Shown: positions 37,104 through 52,995, counted from the stretch's first letter. The stretch: 64,000 nt of DNA from Polyodon spathula (GCF_017654505.1 NC_054534.1:40468226-40532225); one strand, 5' to 3'. Numbers and translations are program-made. Notes: a model not told the origin generated them from the sequence alone.

Positions 37104-37505
37104 AGGGTACATAAGGACCTTTTTATTTTATTGTGTTACATGTTCCCATATGTTGTTACAACTGTTTACGTCCACTTTTTTAAACTTTAAAATTTTCCCT
37201 GCCTCAAGACGGCTTCGCATGAACCTCTCAGAACTACATTTTCCATTATCATCCTGCTCACATACTGTACGTAACTGAGAAGGATTTACCAGTGAGCTCT
37301 AGGATGATGGGAAATGTAGTTTTGAGAGGTCTATGCAGGTACATGTGAAGCCATCTTGAGGCAGGAAATGCAATCTAAAAGTTTAAAAAACTGTTTAAAA
37401 TATGTAAAAAATATATATTAAACAATAGACACACCTTACATAAACAGTTGTAGTAACACATGGGAACACGTAACACAATAAAATAAAAAGGTCCGTATGT
37501 ACTCT
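37104..37505. mobile_element. TTAA-flanked long-palindrome MITE, Kolobok/T2-like (402 bp)
   Basis: TTAA duplications at 37100-37103 and 37506-37509 flank the ends AGGGTACATAAGGACC and GGTCCGTATGTACTCT. The two arms are inverted copies of each other for about 150-190 bp, interrupted only by small differences. They include TTATTTTATTGTGTTAC outside and 'CTGCCTCAAGA(C/T)GGCTTC' plus a 'CTCAGAACTACATTTTCC'-like segment inside. TTAA|AGGG ends match the known T2/Kolobok MITE style. No transposase. Confidence 0.82.
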
Positions 37506-37954
37506 TTAAGTAGCCCCAAAGTAGTCATTGTAAAAATACAGTAACTAAATATAATGAAAGCATGGTATGTATCATAAATGACATCGAAGTACAATAAACC
37601 ATGATCAGTGCACACAAAAACCATGGGAAAGTCATACAATCTCTTTCTAGGGCAACACCAGTAACACTGCTCAACCCCTATGCCAATCTAGCGTCAGTAG
37701 AAAGGAGGTTTTGTTGTAAAGAAACTACAAGGTTTAACATAACAGGGGCAAGTGACTCATCTAAATAGCTCCGTCCTGTATAGTAAAGGTTTTCATTCCA
37801 ACTGCTTAATTCAGGATATATGCTACGAGTTATATAATAAATATATTGCACTTATGTGTTTAAGGTACATTTTTTATAAGGTCAGTATCAGTTATCTTCA
37901 CTTATTTGTTTTACACAGGATTACACCTTGTAAATATATTACTTTCTTAGTTGA

Positions 37955-41062
<3,108 letters not shown>

Positions 41063-41105
41063 CACTGGCTCGAGCCCAACAAGACTGTTGTGAAGCAAAT
41101 GAAAT
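41063..41105 (+). CDS. FRMD3: FRMD3 FERM-domain exon (43 bp), HWLEPNK...
   Basis: This exon encodes HWLEPNKTVVKQMK plus the first base of the next codon. The acceptor is CTTGCAG and the donor GTAAGTG; it enters in phase 0 and leaves in phase 1. It continues directly from the previous exon: EKQR followed by HWLEP is the standard junction in FRMD3/FRMD5 and related 4.1 proteins. 'EPNK' rather than 'EFTK' favours FRMD3. A 43-bp exon here is typical of the 4.1 family. It codes for the end of the F1 lobe leading into F2. A longer open frame passes through it (40934-41284), but that frame is intronic on both sides. Confidence 0.94.
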
Positions 41106-43839
41106 GTAAGTGTTGTCAGTATTTTTTGTTGTTGTTGTTTATTTCAAGCAAACAATGCTTAAATATGTATCCAGATGGTGCTGTCATAGTCGTGTGCCAA
41201 ATTGAAACCCTGAAAGGGATTAAATATTTTCTCCTTTGCAATACAGTTCAATATGCAGAACAGCTTGGCTTTGCAAATCATTAACAGGGTGTCAACTTGC
41301 AGAGATAGGGCTGCAGGACTTTTGAACTAATTTGTACCAGTCCTTGATTGCTCTCACAGGGTAAGCCCTCTTATAATTGTACACAGAGGTATTGAAACCC
41401 ATGTATTTAAATTATACCAAGGCAGTTAATATCAGGAGTATGGTAGTTGTTGTGAATAAGGTCAATTTGTAACAAAAATAAAGATACAGACACCAGATAT
41501 AGATGCGCTCTAGTAGTGCACAGTATGTGATGGCATACTTCCTGAGGCTCTCAGTTCAATAAAATGATCTGTGAGAGCAACTGCTTTAGTCACTTGGGCA
41601 CTGTAATACAAAACTTTTCTACTTTTAACCAGGAACTCATTGTTTATGTTGGCAAAGATCTGTACCTTAGTATCTATAAGTCCAAAAACATTTCAAAAAC
41701 TCAATGTGACACATCCTACAATAACTTCTCCAACTACCTAAAGGGATCACTGGCCAAATACACAAACAGTTTCAGAATGCTCAAACAGGTGTGTCCGCAT
41801 GTGAGATATAATATTGCATTGTAACTCAAAGCCCATGCTGCCTCATATATAGTGCTGCTTTGTCAAATCCTAGCAAAAGGTATTTGCTGAAGTCATATCT
41901 AATGTATGGCAAAAGTATTGACTATCAAAACACATACAAGCAATGCAATTGACTGATTGATTACTATTCTTCTGCCTTGTTGTTTTTTAACTGTAACTTT
42001 TAATACTAGAACTCATGCATGATGTGTCTTTTCAATAAGACAATTTGCTTTTTTCAAGCACTGCATGACAAGATACTGTAAGACGTTAATCTCTGTGACA
42101 AAGCAAAACCTGTTACTGTGCAGTCAAAATAATGCAGTCTGTCGCAAAACTTGAAAATTGCTGCTACGATAGTTTTGGAACTGTATGGAAAACAGGTCAC
42201 TAAACATATTGACATGGAATACTGGAATGTCCAGCAGTTGTAGTGCACTGCCACAGGTGCAGTTATGAAACGTCAGTAAACCTGCATCTTAGTATTGGAC
42301 GTCTAACATTAGCATCTGCTTGACATAAAATATGTATTCATATATATTATAAGTAATACCTATATGAAGTAGGCTTACTCCAATACAATATATAAGAGGG
42401 CTATTGTGAGCAAGTTACTTTAAATTATTAATTGGGACCCTTGTCTTTTTTTTGCAAAGTTACCTGAGCATATTGATATTTGATTAAACTGATAATCTTT
42501 TTTTTTTTTTTTTTTACTTTTCATGGCAGCAGTGTATTTGACGTGTGACATACTTTGAACCATCGAACACAGCCATCATTAAGAGCAGGTGGTTGCTTGC
42601 AGTTGGTTGGTTCACTCTGTCTGATGCCAACGTTTCTCTGAAAAACAGGAAGGAAAGGGCCTGCTGTCAATCAGCTCGCTTTGTATAATTCCATCTTTTC
42701 TGAAAATGGCAAGAGAAATGTTTGGGTAACATTTTAGCCAGAGGGCATGATGATGTGTAGAATATTTATTCTAGTCTGTTGCTGCTGCTGAGTTAAAAAT
42801 GAGGCACCCCTATTTGCCAACCTTAATTCATGTAACTTACCAATTTACAAAGCTAAATACCAGTTTGAGAATGTGGTCAGGTCAAATTTAATTAACGTTG
42901 CCTCTCAATTATGAGGTTCCCTTTCAAGTACGAAATGCAACCATTACCGAATGGGTATTTATCTTCAAAAGACCCGAAACCTGAATAGGATATATCAGAG
43001 CTGTTCGTAGAGCCTGTAACACAGTCATGACCTGCCCCCGAGGGCACAAAAGTACTGCAGTTACAGATCTTAACACCATTTTTCCATTCAAAACTGACCT
43101 GACAGGAGAGCTGGTTTAGATAAGTACTTGTTACGTTTTCTGCTATATATTTAGCATTTATTGTGTTTTTACACAAATTATATCTGGTATTAAAATAATA
43201 GCTGTATTAGTTTTACTAATTACTCGTATTTATGCACTACAGCCTGTTCTTTGTTATGTCCCCCTGCGGCCTTGTGCCCCTCGTGAAGCCAGCAGCTTGA
43301 TTTGTTCTTTCCCAGGGATCAAGTAACTGACTTGTGGCTGACTTGTGCTCTCTCCCCTGCAATAGCTCCGACTGTAGTTATTTATTTCTCATTTTGGCTT
43401 TGGCTAAAATTATTAGACATTTTTTTTATTATTTATGTAATTGTTAAATGACTATTTTGTTGAGAAGTTTTTTCACATTGTGTTTTTTTCTGTTTTTACA
43501 TGTGTAGTGAGAGCAGCTGCTGGACTAACAGCAGCACTGTGCAGGTCCAAGATACTTATTTTGGCTTTGGTTGCTTGCAATCTCTCCTAAAGTCTCAAAC
43601 CGGTACCATACTGACCCAGTACTGTCCCATACCGTACTGTTCCAGTGCTAAAGTCACGAACCGGTATCAAGCCAACCCGGTTTCATGTCCCCAGTCCGTT
43701 ACCAAATCGTTTTTGTTTGGGTCCTGACCCTCCCGGTTGCTATCTATAAGCATATTGAGGCAACACCTGCACATCTGTATAATCTACACTGCATTGATCG
43801 CTTATTGCATCACACTTGTGTTTTATCCCTGTGAGACAT

Positions 43840-45320
43840 GCAAGACTAGTCTGCCTGTTGCAGACATGCACTGCAGATGCTGTTCCTGCCTGGGGCCAAA
43901 GCACGCCAAGGAGGCACACTTCAGAAAAGTCTCTCCAGCAGCTCTACCGAGTGCACTAGAATGAATGACTTATTAGCCATTTTACTGTTCTTTTAAGACG
44001 CACCCAGCACAGTAGCCTATGCAGGAAAGCATCTTCATGGAATTCTTCATCTTCCTCTGCTTCTCCTTCTCGTCCCTCGAGAAAGAAGAAGAATCACCGT
44101 TCCAAGTAATGGGCGGTCTTGAAGAACATGGAAAATCTCTGGGCAGCTGTTTCCAACCAAGGAATGGTTCTCGCAGGTGCTCTTCCTGTCTGGGGCCAGA
44201 GCAGTTTCTGAGTTTTGTGCAAGTTTCTCTAAGCACAAGCTGGAGAAACATGTGTCTCTACAGTGCATTTGGTGTCCATTACACCAGAACAGCGCACTTC
44301 CCCATCACCTTCTGTCAGAGAGGTGGCTGCGCCCTCTTCACTTAGCTCTGTGTCAAGGGAGAGTAAGCGACATGCCCGGGGAAAAAGCCCATGTAGGAAG
44401 CTGCCTTCCTCATCTTTGCTTCTCCTTCTCCTCCCCCGAGGAAGAAGAAAGTCGCCATTCCAAGTGATCAGCAGACTCGGAGCAGATGGAAAATCTCTGG
44501 GCAGCTGTATCCCAATATGGAACGGTTCTTGCAGAGTTATTGCGTGAATGTTAGGCATTGCCTGCCCTGCCTGTCCCCTTGGGACTCCAGGGGACTTCAA
44601 GGCACAGATTGGCTACAGGAGGACATACTTTCCATTTCTGCTTCTCATAAGGTTGCTGAAAAGGTGCTGGCGTTCTGGTCTGAGGACATGGAGTCCGATG
44701 GCATGTCCCCTGTGGTTAGGCTCTCCCTGTTGGCAGAGCTTCTACAGCTGATCAAGAGGGTCACTGCAGTTTTGTCTACAGGAGAAACAAGGCAGTCCAT
44801 CTTTGATGATGAGCCTACCATATCTCCCGTGTCCCCCCGAGTGCACCCAGATTTTCATTTTGAAATCCAGTCATCCTGGGCTCATCCAGCTACAGCTCCT
44901 GGCCCATTTTCCACCAGTGGAGGCTTCAATTGATGCCTTGGTACTTTCGTCTAATTTAGTGCTTGGGTCCAAGGATGTTACCTGCCCCATAACTGCACCG
45001 AGTGATTCTCAAGTGTGCCTATTCAGCCAGTGCGTTCGTTGCATGTCTAGGCAATTATAATAGTATTCTGTTAGCCTACCAGTCCTGTTTGCTTAGGTCC
45101 CTTTCTGACAGTCACAGACCCTCACCACAACAGCTGGATGAGCTGTGCCTGGTTAATAAGAACCTACTCCGTGTGTCAGAGCCCAACGGGAAGGCTGTAG
45201 GCAGAAACCTGTCTGCCCTAATAGCTAATAGGAGCCATCTGGAATACTATGGATATCTGAGTGCTTACTACCGTTCAGTCTGCTACTCGCTGCAGTTCAA
45301 CCACAGTCCCCCTACCTTTT
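43840..45320 (+). pseudogene. DIRS gag-like remnant (relic B), repetitive
   Basis: A poorly preserved region before the RT. It contains three related blocks around 44040-44160, 44380-44460 and 44480-44530, each with a run of Ser/Glu codons ('SLEKEEESPFQ', 'PEEEESRHSK', 'PRGRRKSPFQVI') and a 'GKSLGSC' motif. The block therefore seems to have been internally duplicated. Later, 'VVRLSLLAELLQLIKRVTAV' (44715-44780) and, near 45040-45240, 'YNSILLAYQSCLLRS' with 'GRNLSALIANRSHLEYYGYL' match the helical gag core seen in relic A in position, not in sequence detail. Function is assumed from position before RT. Confidence 0.5.
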
Positions 45321-45364
45321 GAGGTGTGACTGTAACATAAGTCACTAACCCACAGGATGCTTCA

Positions 45365-45870
45365 GTGGTGTCTTGGGAGGTAGCAGCTCTGCTGCAAAAA
45401 ATGGCTAATTGTATGATAAACCTCCTCCAGTTGGAGGAAGGGTTCTATTCCTGGTACTTCCTAGTACCTAAGAGGGATGGTGGCCTCAGACCGATTCTCA
45501 TTCTCAGAAAGGTCAACCCGTATCTGCCCAATGAGGTTCAAAATGTTGACAATGCAACAAGGGACAGCTGTTGCAGTCAATCAGGCCAGGTGACTGGTTC
45601 ACCACTGTGGACCTCAAAGACACCTATTTCCACATCCCCATAAACCCAGCGCACAGGAAGTACCTGCGGTTCACTTTTCAGGGAACAGCGTACGAGTTTC
45701 GTGTCTTGCCATTTGGCCTCACCCTAACTCCCTGTGTCTTCTCTTTATGCATGGAAGATATCCTAGCCCCATTGAGACTCAAAGGCATCAGAGTGCTGAA
45801 TTACCTGGACGACTGGCTTGTTTGCACCCAGTCTCCAGCACAGGTAGCGGTCCACATGTAACTTGTCTCC
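45365..45870 (+). pseudogene. DIRS reverse transcriptase (relic B)
   Basis: 'YFLVPKRDGGLRPILILRKV' lies in the frame starting at 45365. After a frame change near 45560-45570 come 'RPGDWFTTVDLKDTYFHI' (motif A), 'AHRKYLRFTFQGTAYEFRVL', 'PFGLTLTPCVFSLCMEDILA' and GIRVLNYLDDWLVC (motif C). Unlike relic A, the YLDD active site is intact here. The coding frame ends shortly after, at 45861, without the thumb motif. The sequence then jumps to the spacer that normally follows RNase H ('KVLLVAPGF', 46010-46035), so about 1 kb of RT end and RNase H seems to be deleted. Confidence 0.9.
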
Positions 45871-46239
45871 TGTCATCTTCAATGGTTGGACCTTATAGTG
45901 AATCATGCGAAGAGCCAGCTCACACGAGGCCGAGTCAACTGTTATATGCCTTCCCACTGCTCGCCATGCTCCCACTGTGTATGGAAAAAATCAGGCAGGA
46001 CTGGGCCAAGGTGCTCCTAGTAGCCCCTGGTTTCTAACAATGCAACTCCTGAGCTGCCAGCCATGGAGACTGCCCAAGCGCCACAACCTGCTCAGTTAGG
46101 CACGGGGGACTTTATGGCACCCCAACCCATCGAGCCTGCAGCTCTGGGTCTGGCCACTGAACGGCAGCACTGGATCTGTCTGGGTCTGTCCAGTAGGATC
46201 ACTGACACCCTGCAAAATGTCAGAGCACTGTCCACGCAT

Positions 46240-46834
46240 TCCCATTACAGGCAGTTATATTGCAATTTATGCAGTACCTTTTTGACGAGGGAAATCCCCC
46301 TCCATGTTAAAGGTCTATCTGGCAGCCATTTCGGCTTGCCATGTCAAAATTGACTCTGTCTCCCCAGGGGCTCACTTCTTGGCGGGACAATTTTTGAAAG
46401 GGGCTCGGCGGCTTCAGCCGCGTATGAAGCACGTTGTTCCTCTCTGGAGGTTAAACGTGGTTCTTAGTGCACTCATGAAGCCTCCATTTGAGCCCATGCA
46501 TTCAGCTGACCTGAAATATTTATTGCTGAAAGCGGCTTTCTTGCTTGCTATCTCATTGGCTTTGCAGAAGTGTGAGATGCAGCCATTCTCTAGTGCAAAA
46601 GCATGCTTCATTTTTACAGAGGCCAGGACAAAGGTTATGCTCCGTACCAATCCTGCGTTTTTGTCCAAGAGAATCTCAGGTGATTTTTCGGTTTCATTCA
46701 GCTCCTATCAGTCTCACTCGGCCATTGAAAGGTTTTCTCGGCTTTTTCCAGAGGAAAAAACAACTAGAGACCTACGCTTTACGTCTTTTGATGATGTTGG
46801 ACAGGGTCATTGGATGGGAAAGGGAAAATTGTAA
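46240..46834 (+). pseudogene. DIRS tyrosine recombinase (relic B), catalytic Arg region altered
   Basis: The frame 46304-46834 begins 'KVYLAAISACHVKIDSVSPG', then AHFLAGQFLKGARRLQPR, 'VPLWRLNVVLSALMKPPFEP' and 'LKYLLLKAAFLLAISLALQK'. These are the N-terminal core-binding domain and first catalytic helix of DIRS recombinases. The box that in relic A is SARRVSEL reads LALQKCEM here, so the first catalytic Arg is lost. 'FIFTEARTKVMLRTNPAFLS' follows in order. The C-terminal H..R and Tyr boxes are not visible before the end at about 46835. The enzyme would be dead even without the other lesions. Confidence 0.85.
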
Positions 46835-47026
46835 TGTCGGACCTGTGTAATGAGGTCTGAGGTGATGGATGGGCTTGCATGTTCAACTTCTAACCTACAG
46901 TACTTGTCTTTATCAGGATATACTCTAAACAGTGCAGTACAGTGTGTCACAAGTCTGACAGTTTTACCACATGGCAGTAGCTATTTTAAAAGTACAGAAG
47001 GTCATACACCTTACTTGTGTTAGTAA

Positions 47027-48003
<977 letters not shown>

Positions 48004-48958
48004 AAGCCTGGGACACACATGAGTGGAAAAAGCAGCATTTTATCACGCATATCACTCACCATTTATTTGTAGTAATATTTATTTCTTATATGAGACTGAA
48101 CTCGCATTGATGAAAAAATACTGCAGCGGAAAAGTATCGTAGCGGCAGAATTTTAGAATGGCAGAATATCGCTAGGCGAGTGATATTTTGCAGCTGAGAC
48201 ATTTTCTCACAGTGGCAACTCTAGCTCTAACCAATGAGATTGGTGGTTTGGGAGTGCATGGTACGTCATATCTGAATGAAAACTTGAGAATATCCATCAA
48301 CATGATTTGTGTGATTATTTTATACTACTTCATTGCACACATAAATAACAAGAAGACATGTTTATCTCAAATTACATTCAAAACATTTTGGCCTAGTTTT
48401 ATTGGTGCATGTTAGAGGTAACAGCAGAAAGTGTGTGTGTGGGGGGGGGATGAAGCTTTCAGAAACATAAGTCAGTTTTTTTAAAACATAATGAAGGGTT
48501 GCCATACTAAATGAACACCTCTTTCATTGCCGTTTATTTAAAATGAAACACAGAGTGAAGCAATACATGTACATTTCAATTTTGTAACATTTAAATAAGC
48601 TCACTATTCATGAATGACAAGATAGGGTTGAGATGATGGGAAACATATTGTTGCACAGGGGATTTCCTCACGTTTCTTTCCTGGTCGGTAAATAACAATA
48701 TTTTCTTTAATAAATTAACTGCATATACTGAACTTACACTGCTAAATGGCATATAATTTACTTTGCAGTTCTTCCTATTCCGTCTCATCATCACTGGAAT
48801 GCCAGTCCATAATTTTGTGGCCAGTTTGTCTGTATTGGTAGGGGCATGATTTACTTTGGAAACCGCCGCTGCATATGCATTTGTGTGTCCCACCTGTTTT
48901 GCGGTATCGCCCCTCACTGCTCTCCGCTAGCAGTGCTGCGCCGCTCATGTGTGTCCCA
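48004..48958. mobile_element. Non-autonomous DNA transposon (955 bp), superfamily unassigned
   Basis: Ends are near-perfect inverted repeats: left GCCTGGGACACACATGAG, right CTCATGTGTGTCCCAGGC, about 20 bp. They are flanked by TAAA on both sides (a 4-bp duplication, or a 3-bp TAA if the tip is read one base longer). The interior has GC-rich subterminal motifs (GCAGCGG, 'GTAGCGGCAGAATT', 'CGCTAGGCGAG') and AT-rich middle sequence. The minus-strand 108-codon frame at 48591-48917 has no domain I recognise. A 3-bp TWA site would suggest PIF/Harbinger, but I did not see Harbinger tips. Confidence 0.75.
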
Positions 48959-49048
48959 GGCTAAAGAGGGTAATTTCAATCTGTCAAGAAAAACTTAACT
49001 GATTGGTGAATATTATAGTCAGTTCAATGATAAAAACAAGTGTAACCC

Positions 49049-49515
49049 TGTGACAGGATACACCCCTCCCGCTCCTGTGTTATGTGTTGTTATTGTTTAA
49101 AGTAAATGTTTTTGGATCGGAGGTGTTTTATGTTGTCAGGGAAGGATTGATTGCCTTCCCTGCCAAAGCAGTTCATGTGCAGACCGTGCCTGGGCCCGAC
49201 TGAATGATTAACAAGCAACCGAGCCCAGACACAGCTGCAGAAGAGGTGAAAATCTCTCACTCATGGATGTTGGATGTTCAGAGGTGAACGTAAGCAAACG
49301 AAATCTATAAATTATATAACAACAATTGCTGCTCGTGCTGGCTTTAAAACCAGCACGATACTTGTTTGGTTCAGTGTTTTGTGTTTGCCTGTTTATAGTG
49401 TTTGGTTTAAACGTTTTATTTGTTTACATAATAAACACGTGCAGCAGCGCTTCATACCTTGCAGTACGTTGTCTCTCTTCCTGGTCTGACATCACCGCAA
49501 GTCGTCCTTGTCACA
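49049..49515 (+). mobile_element. Solo LTR (467 bp), plus orientation, AACCC target duplication
   Basis: Starts TGTGACAGGA and ends CCTTGTCACA, flanked by AACCC on both sides (49044-49048 and 49516-49520). An AATAAA lies at 49430-49435; a TATA-like TTTAAAA (about 49345) is weak. No internal element sequence adjoins it. It shares its end motifs, but not its body, with 26427-26924 and 29012-29385. Confidence 0.9.
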
Positions 49516-49520
49516 AACCC

Positions 49521-50733
49521 TGACTTTTCTATACTCTGTATTGCACTTTTTTTCTTTTTTACCTGTGTATGTGACCTCATCCCTGAAAATAGCAATTAAT
49601 ATAAACAGCGTTAATTACAAAAAAATTTTCAAAAGCATTCGCATAACCACCTGTTGCATTTAATCACAGACATTCTCAATCAATTCTTACTACAGTGGTT
49701 AAGAATGTGTTGCGTTCCGGGTTCGAACAAAATGAAATACCGGTTAATACAGATTCAATTTTTATTATTTTCTAGCCAAGTAGACTATTGTATTGGTGTA
49801 TATGTCTTCATTTTCTCTAATTAAACAAAAATAAGCTCTCTGTATGCTTGATGACCCGAGGATACAGTAAACTCGAGATAACTCGGCACTCAACGGGAAA
49901 ACGGTGTGACAAGTTATCTGCCCTTATCAATTAATGCACTTACTTCCTGTCTAGAGAAACAGTAGTGCCTATGTTGCAGCCTTAAAAGAAAAGACAACAG
50001 TCTGCTTCTTTTTTTTCATTTCTGCATTGTAACTTTCTTTTCCCACAGGTCGAGTTTACAAAAAAGTGTTTTTAAACAATAATCCCAGTAAGCTCAGTGG
50101 GTTAGCATCCTTACATTCAACGTAATAACTTAATGCAATGTTTGTCTGAAATAAACTCTGCAGCTAATCGAGAGCCACTTACTTTTTTCTCCGTTCTGTT
50201 CTACCTTTCAACTTTGTGGTGTTTTTAACTTAATATCTGCCATATATTTGATAGGTAATACCAAAAAAAAACATTTTTGTGACAAACATCTCTTCAAAGC
50301 ATTATATACTTACCATAACCTACATATTTCTTATTGCATAGCTACTCTGCTTTAAACAGAAGATATACAGAAAAAAAATCCTCTCCAAGTAATCAATTAC
50401 TTATGAACTATTTATAATTAAGCACTAAGGGGAACATTGTTATCATCAGAATGCATGTTTCACAGCAAGACATACAACAAATGTAACATGTACACACATG
50501 CAACTTTTCCACATACTTCTTTTGGATACAACAATAAAAATGAAACACTTAACAATTAAGTCATGAATAGTTAAATGATTGCGAATACAACAAAATAAAT
50601 TTGGAATACAATAAACATGTCGATGGTAAAATGGCTTAACTCTTAATGTCCAGGAATACAACTACCAAACCTCAGATTATTAACAAAGCACTTCACTTGC
50701 CACACATACTTTTGCAACTTATTTTATGCGTAG
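49521..50733. other. Intron-like stretch with no recognised element
   Basis: AT-rich. No exon or element recognised. Confidence 0.4.
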
Positions 50734-51480
50734 TGTGGCAAAGTGTGTAATTCAGTGCAGGTGAAGGCACTACAGCAGTGCAGAAGAAATAGACAGAGAA
50801 TGATATTCGGGTGCAAGGGTATTTATTGAATTAACAATGTCCAGAGCCTGACGGCAAACAACTGTAAATAATAATGTTTTAAAGTGATACACCAGTGTTT
50901 ATCACTTTATTTGTAATCCCTGGGTTTGACCTGCAACCAAAAGTCCCGTTCTTTTACACCGACACAAAGATACAGGTACTACAGTGAGCAAATTAGCGCT
51001 CATGGTGCAAAGACAGTTCTCCGTGAAACAAATGGAAGTGCTGGTGTCTGGGTTTGATGTTGGCATTCGGCTACAGTTCTAGTTCGTGTTAGTAGTCTAA
51101 TAACAAACGAAAGTTTTTACTTGACAAAAAAACCAAACACAACACCCATGTTTCTCTTAACACAGGGTCTCCTTCTAGGTTGTTTCTAACCATTTACAAA
51201 GGAACAAATTACTTTCACTACAACCTCTATACCCCCCCTCATGACCCCCTGGTTAACAAGCTCATCCGCTCCTCCAATCCGTGAGGGCCACGTTGTTTCC
51301 CATCTGGGTCATGGCATTTGGGTACAGTATCTTCGCCCCTTTTCTAGATGGCCGACTTCCACCTAACCCTAGGAATAAATTGTCATACCATCTAGTCCAG
51401 GGTACTCTGTTCCCTTTACACAGTTCCCTCACAGGTCAGGAGGGAGCTCTAACACCAAGAATCATTTGATCTCTGTCACA
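50734..51480 (-). mobile_element. Solo LTR (747 bp), minus orientation, same family as 9034-9702
   Basis: Begins TGTGGCAAAG and ends CTCTGTCACA on the + strand. It is homologous to the LTR at 9034 over most of its length (for example 'TGGTTAAC', 'CTCCTCCAATC', 'TTTCTAGATG' and 'CAAGAATCATTT'). A minus-strand AATAAA lies near 50822-50827. Flanks (CGTAG and GTATT) do not form a clean duplication. About 80 bp longer than its relative, so one or both have indels. Confidence 0.78.
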
Positions 51481-51739
51481 GTATTAACAGTACCTGTTCA
51501 TTTGTACCAAAGACAGATCACGTAACGTGGATCCAGCGTGTAGCTGACCGCAAGGTGGAAGCCTGAACTGAAGGCAAATATAGTGCATTTGATTTGCTGG
51601 CTGCTCCGAAAAAGGAAGCTAAATGTCATGTTCATTAGCTGGCTGTGATGTGATGCTTTGTTGATGACCACTGAGGTGTAAGACCACGCTTTGTTAATAT
51701 GACTGTATGTTTGAAAACAATGGAAAGAGACTGAGAAAA

Positions 51740-51925
51740 TAGGCTGAAAGGGAACGTTAAACTAAACCTTGAATATCGTTTTCGTTCCAAAATTAATTTT
51801 GTTTCATTTTTTGTTTCTGTTCCATAAAAAATGTTGGGTTTTTCGTGTATCGTTCCGGTTCCATTTCGAATTCCTGATTTTAAATGCAAGTTCTGTCCCT
51901 GTAAACAAAACAAAATGTAGCCCTA
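51740..51925 (-). mobile_element. Possible hAT-related fragment
   Basis: Rich in GTTCC/TTTCGTT-type motifs and ending in 'TAGCCCTAA', the inverted form of a TAGGGCTA-like hAT tip. Only one end is visible, so this is a weak call. Confidence 0.3.
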
Positions 51926-52735
51926 ATGACCCATTAGGATTAGACCTGAATTCTGTACTCTGGCTAGTATGGTTGAAAATATTTGTTTTATTTAGGGGGG
52001 AAAAAAGACCATGAGACTGCATGATGGACACCACTAGCAGTACAAATTCACAGAAACATGCATAAATTTGTTAAAATGCCTTTGCTAGTTACTGCTGTTA
52101 TAATGTATAAGACGAATAAGGACAAAGTCACTATCAGTTTGGATGCTTGTCTTCACCAAGTTTATATCTGGTGACCTGATGGTTATTATGCATTACTAGC
52201 ATAGTGCTACCAGAAGTAATTATACTGTTACCTATATGACTCGAAAATCCTAAAAGTTCCCAGTGGTTGAATCTGTTTACATATTCTCTGGTAACATTTT
52301 GAAGACCCTAGTTTTCCTTTTAACAGGATACTTTAATTGCGACTACTCAGCATATGTGACTTTTTGAGGAGCTTTGTTCCCACAGGCCAGATTCATTCTT
52401 TATATTTAAACAGTTCCCCTCTGTTTCTTGTCTTACATTGTTCAATTGCAGAAAAGGTGATGCTGTTCATGATATCAAAGTAAAATTATACTGGAGATGA
52501 CAATACATTTAATTATGTGATAAAAAGCTGAAGTGGATTATTCATTACCACGATTAATTTGGGTGAAAACAGGAGGCAACCAACCCAGAGGAATTGAAGT
52601 AATATTTTCCCATGGCAATATATTCAATGAGCACTAGAAAGCCTTGGCTTTGGAATATGTTCAGGTCGCTGCAGTCAGGAGTGGTAATCTTTGAAGCAGG
52701 TTTTATAATCATATTGAAACATAACTGAGAAATGT
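51926..52735. other. Intron-like stretch with no recognised element
   Basis: Nothing recognised. Confidence 0.4.
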
Positions 52736-52995
52736 TGTGAGACAAACAGACACGCTGCACTTATTTAACACAGAACGTTTATTCACATATTATACGGGCT
52801 CTGATCACTCTGGTCTGTCATGTCTGCGGCTTCAGCTGAGAATCCTGTTCCCAAGGAAATGGCTGACACTGGGGGCATTGTTTACAACGTGCCTCTCGGT
52901 TAGTCGTCTCTCAAGGAATGCTCAGACGGCTCTAAGACTACTCTGGAGTATATAAGCCTTCCTGAGAGCTAAGCTCTAAAATAATTCAAATCACA
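52736..52995 (-). mobile_element. Possible solo LTR, minus orientation
   Basis: Reading on the minus strand, a TATATACT box (about 52948-52955) is followed downstream by AATAAA (about 52779-52784) and a TGTCTCACA end at 52736. This is U3-R-U5 order. The start of the LTR is uncertain (a TGTGA at 52991-52995 is the best candidate) and no target-site duplication was found. Confidence 0.4.

Larger units (their letters stand above)
42890..46850 (+). mobile_element. DIRS-type retrotransposon, relic B, in FRMD3 intron
   Basis: The left part (42896-43090, 'TTCAAGTACGAAATGCAACC' and 'ATTACCGAATGGGTATTT') resembles the end sequences of vertebrate DIRS elements as I remember them. Gag-like, RT and tyrosine-recombinase remnants follow on the + strand, the same direction as the host gene. 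The RNase H part is nearly all deleted. No target-site duplication is expected, because the recombinase inserts without one. The right end is placed where coding resemblance stops. Confidence 0.85.

Noticed and set aside
48591..48917. 108-codon minus-strand frame inside the 955-bp inverted-repeat element, possible transposase remnant
   Set aside because: No DDE, zinc-finger or other transposase motif visible.
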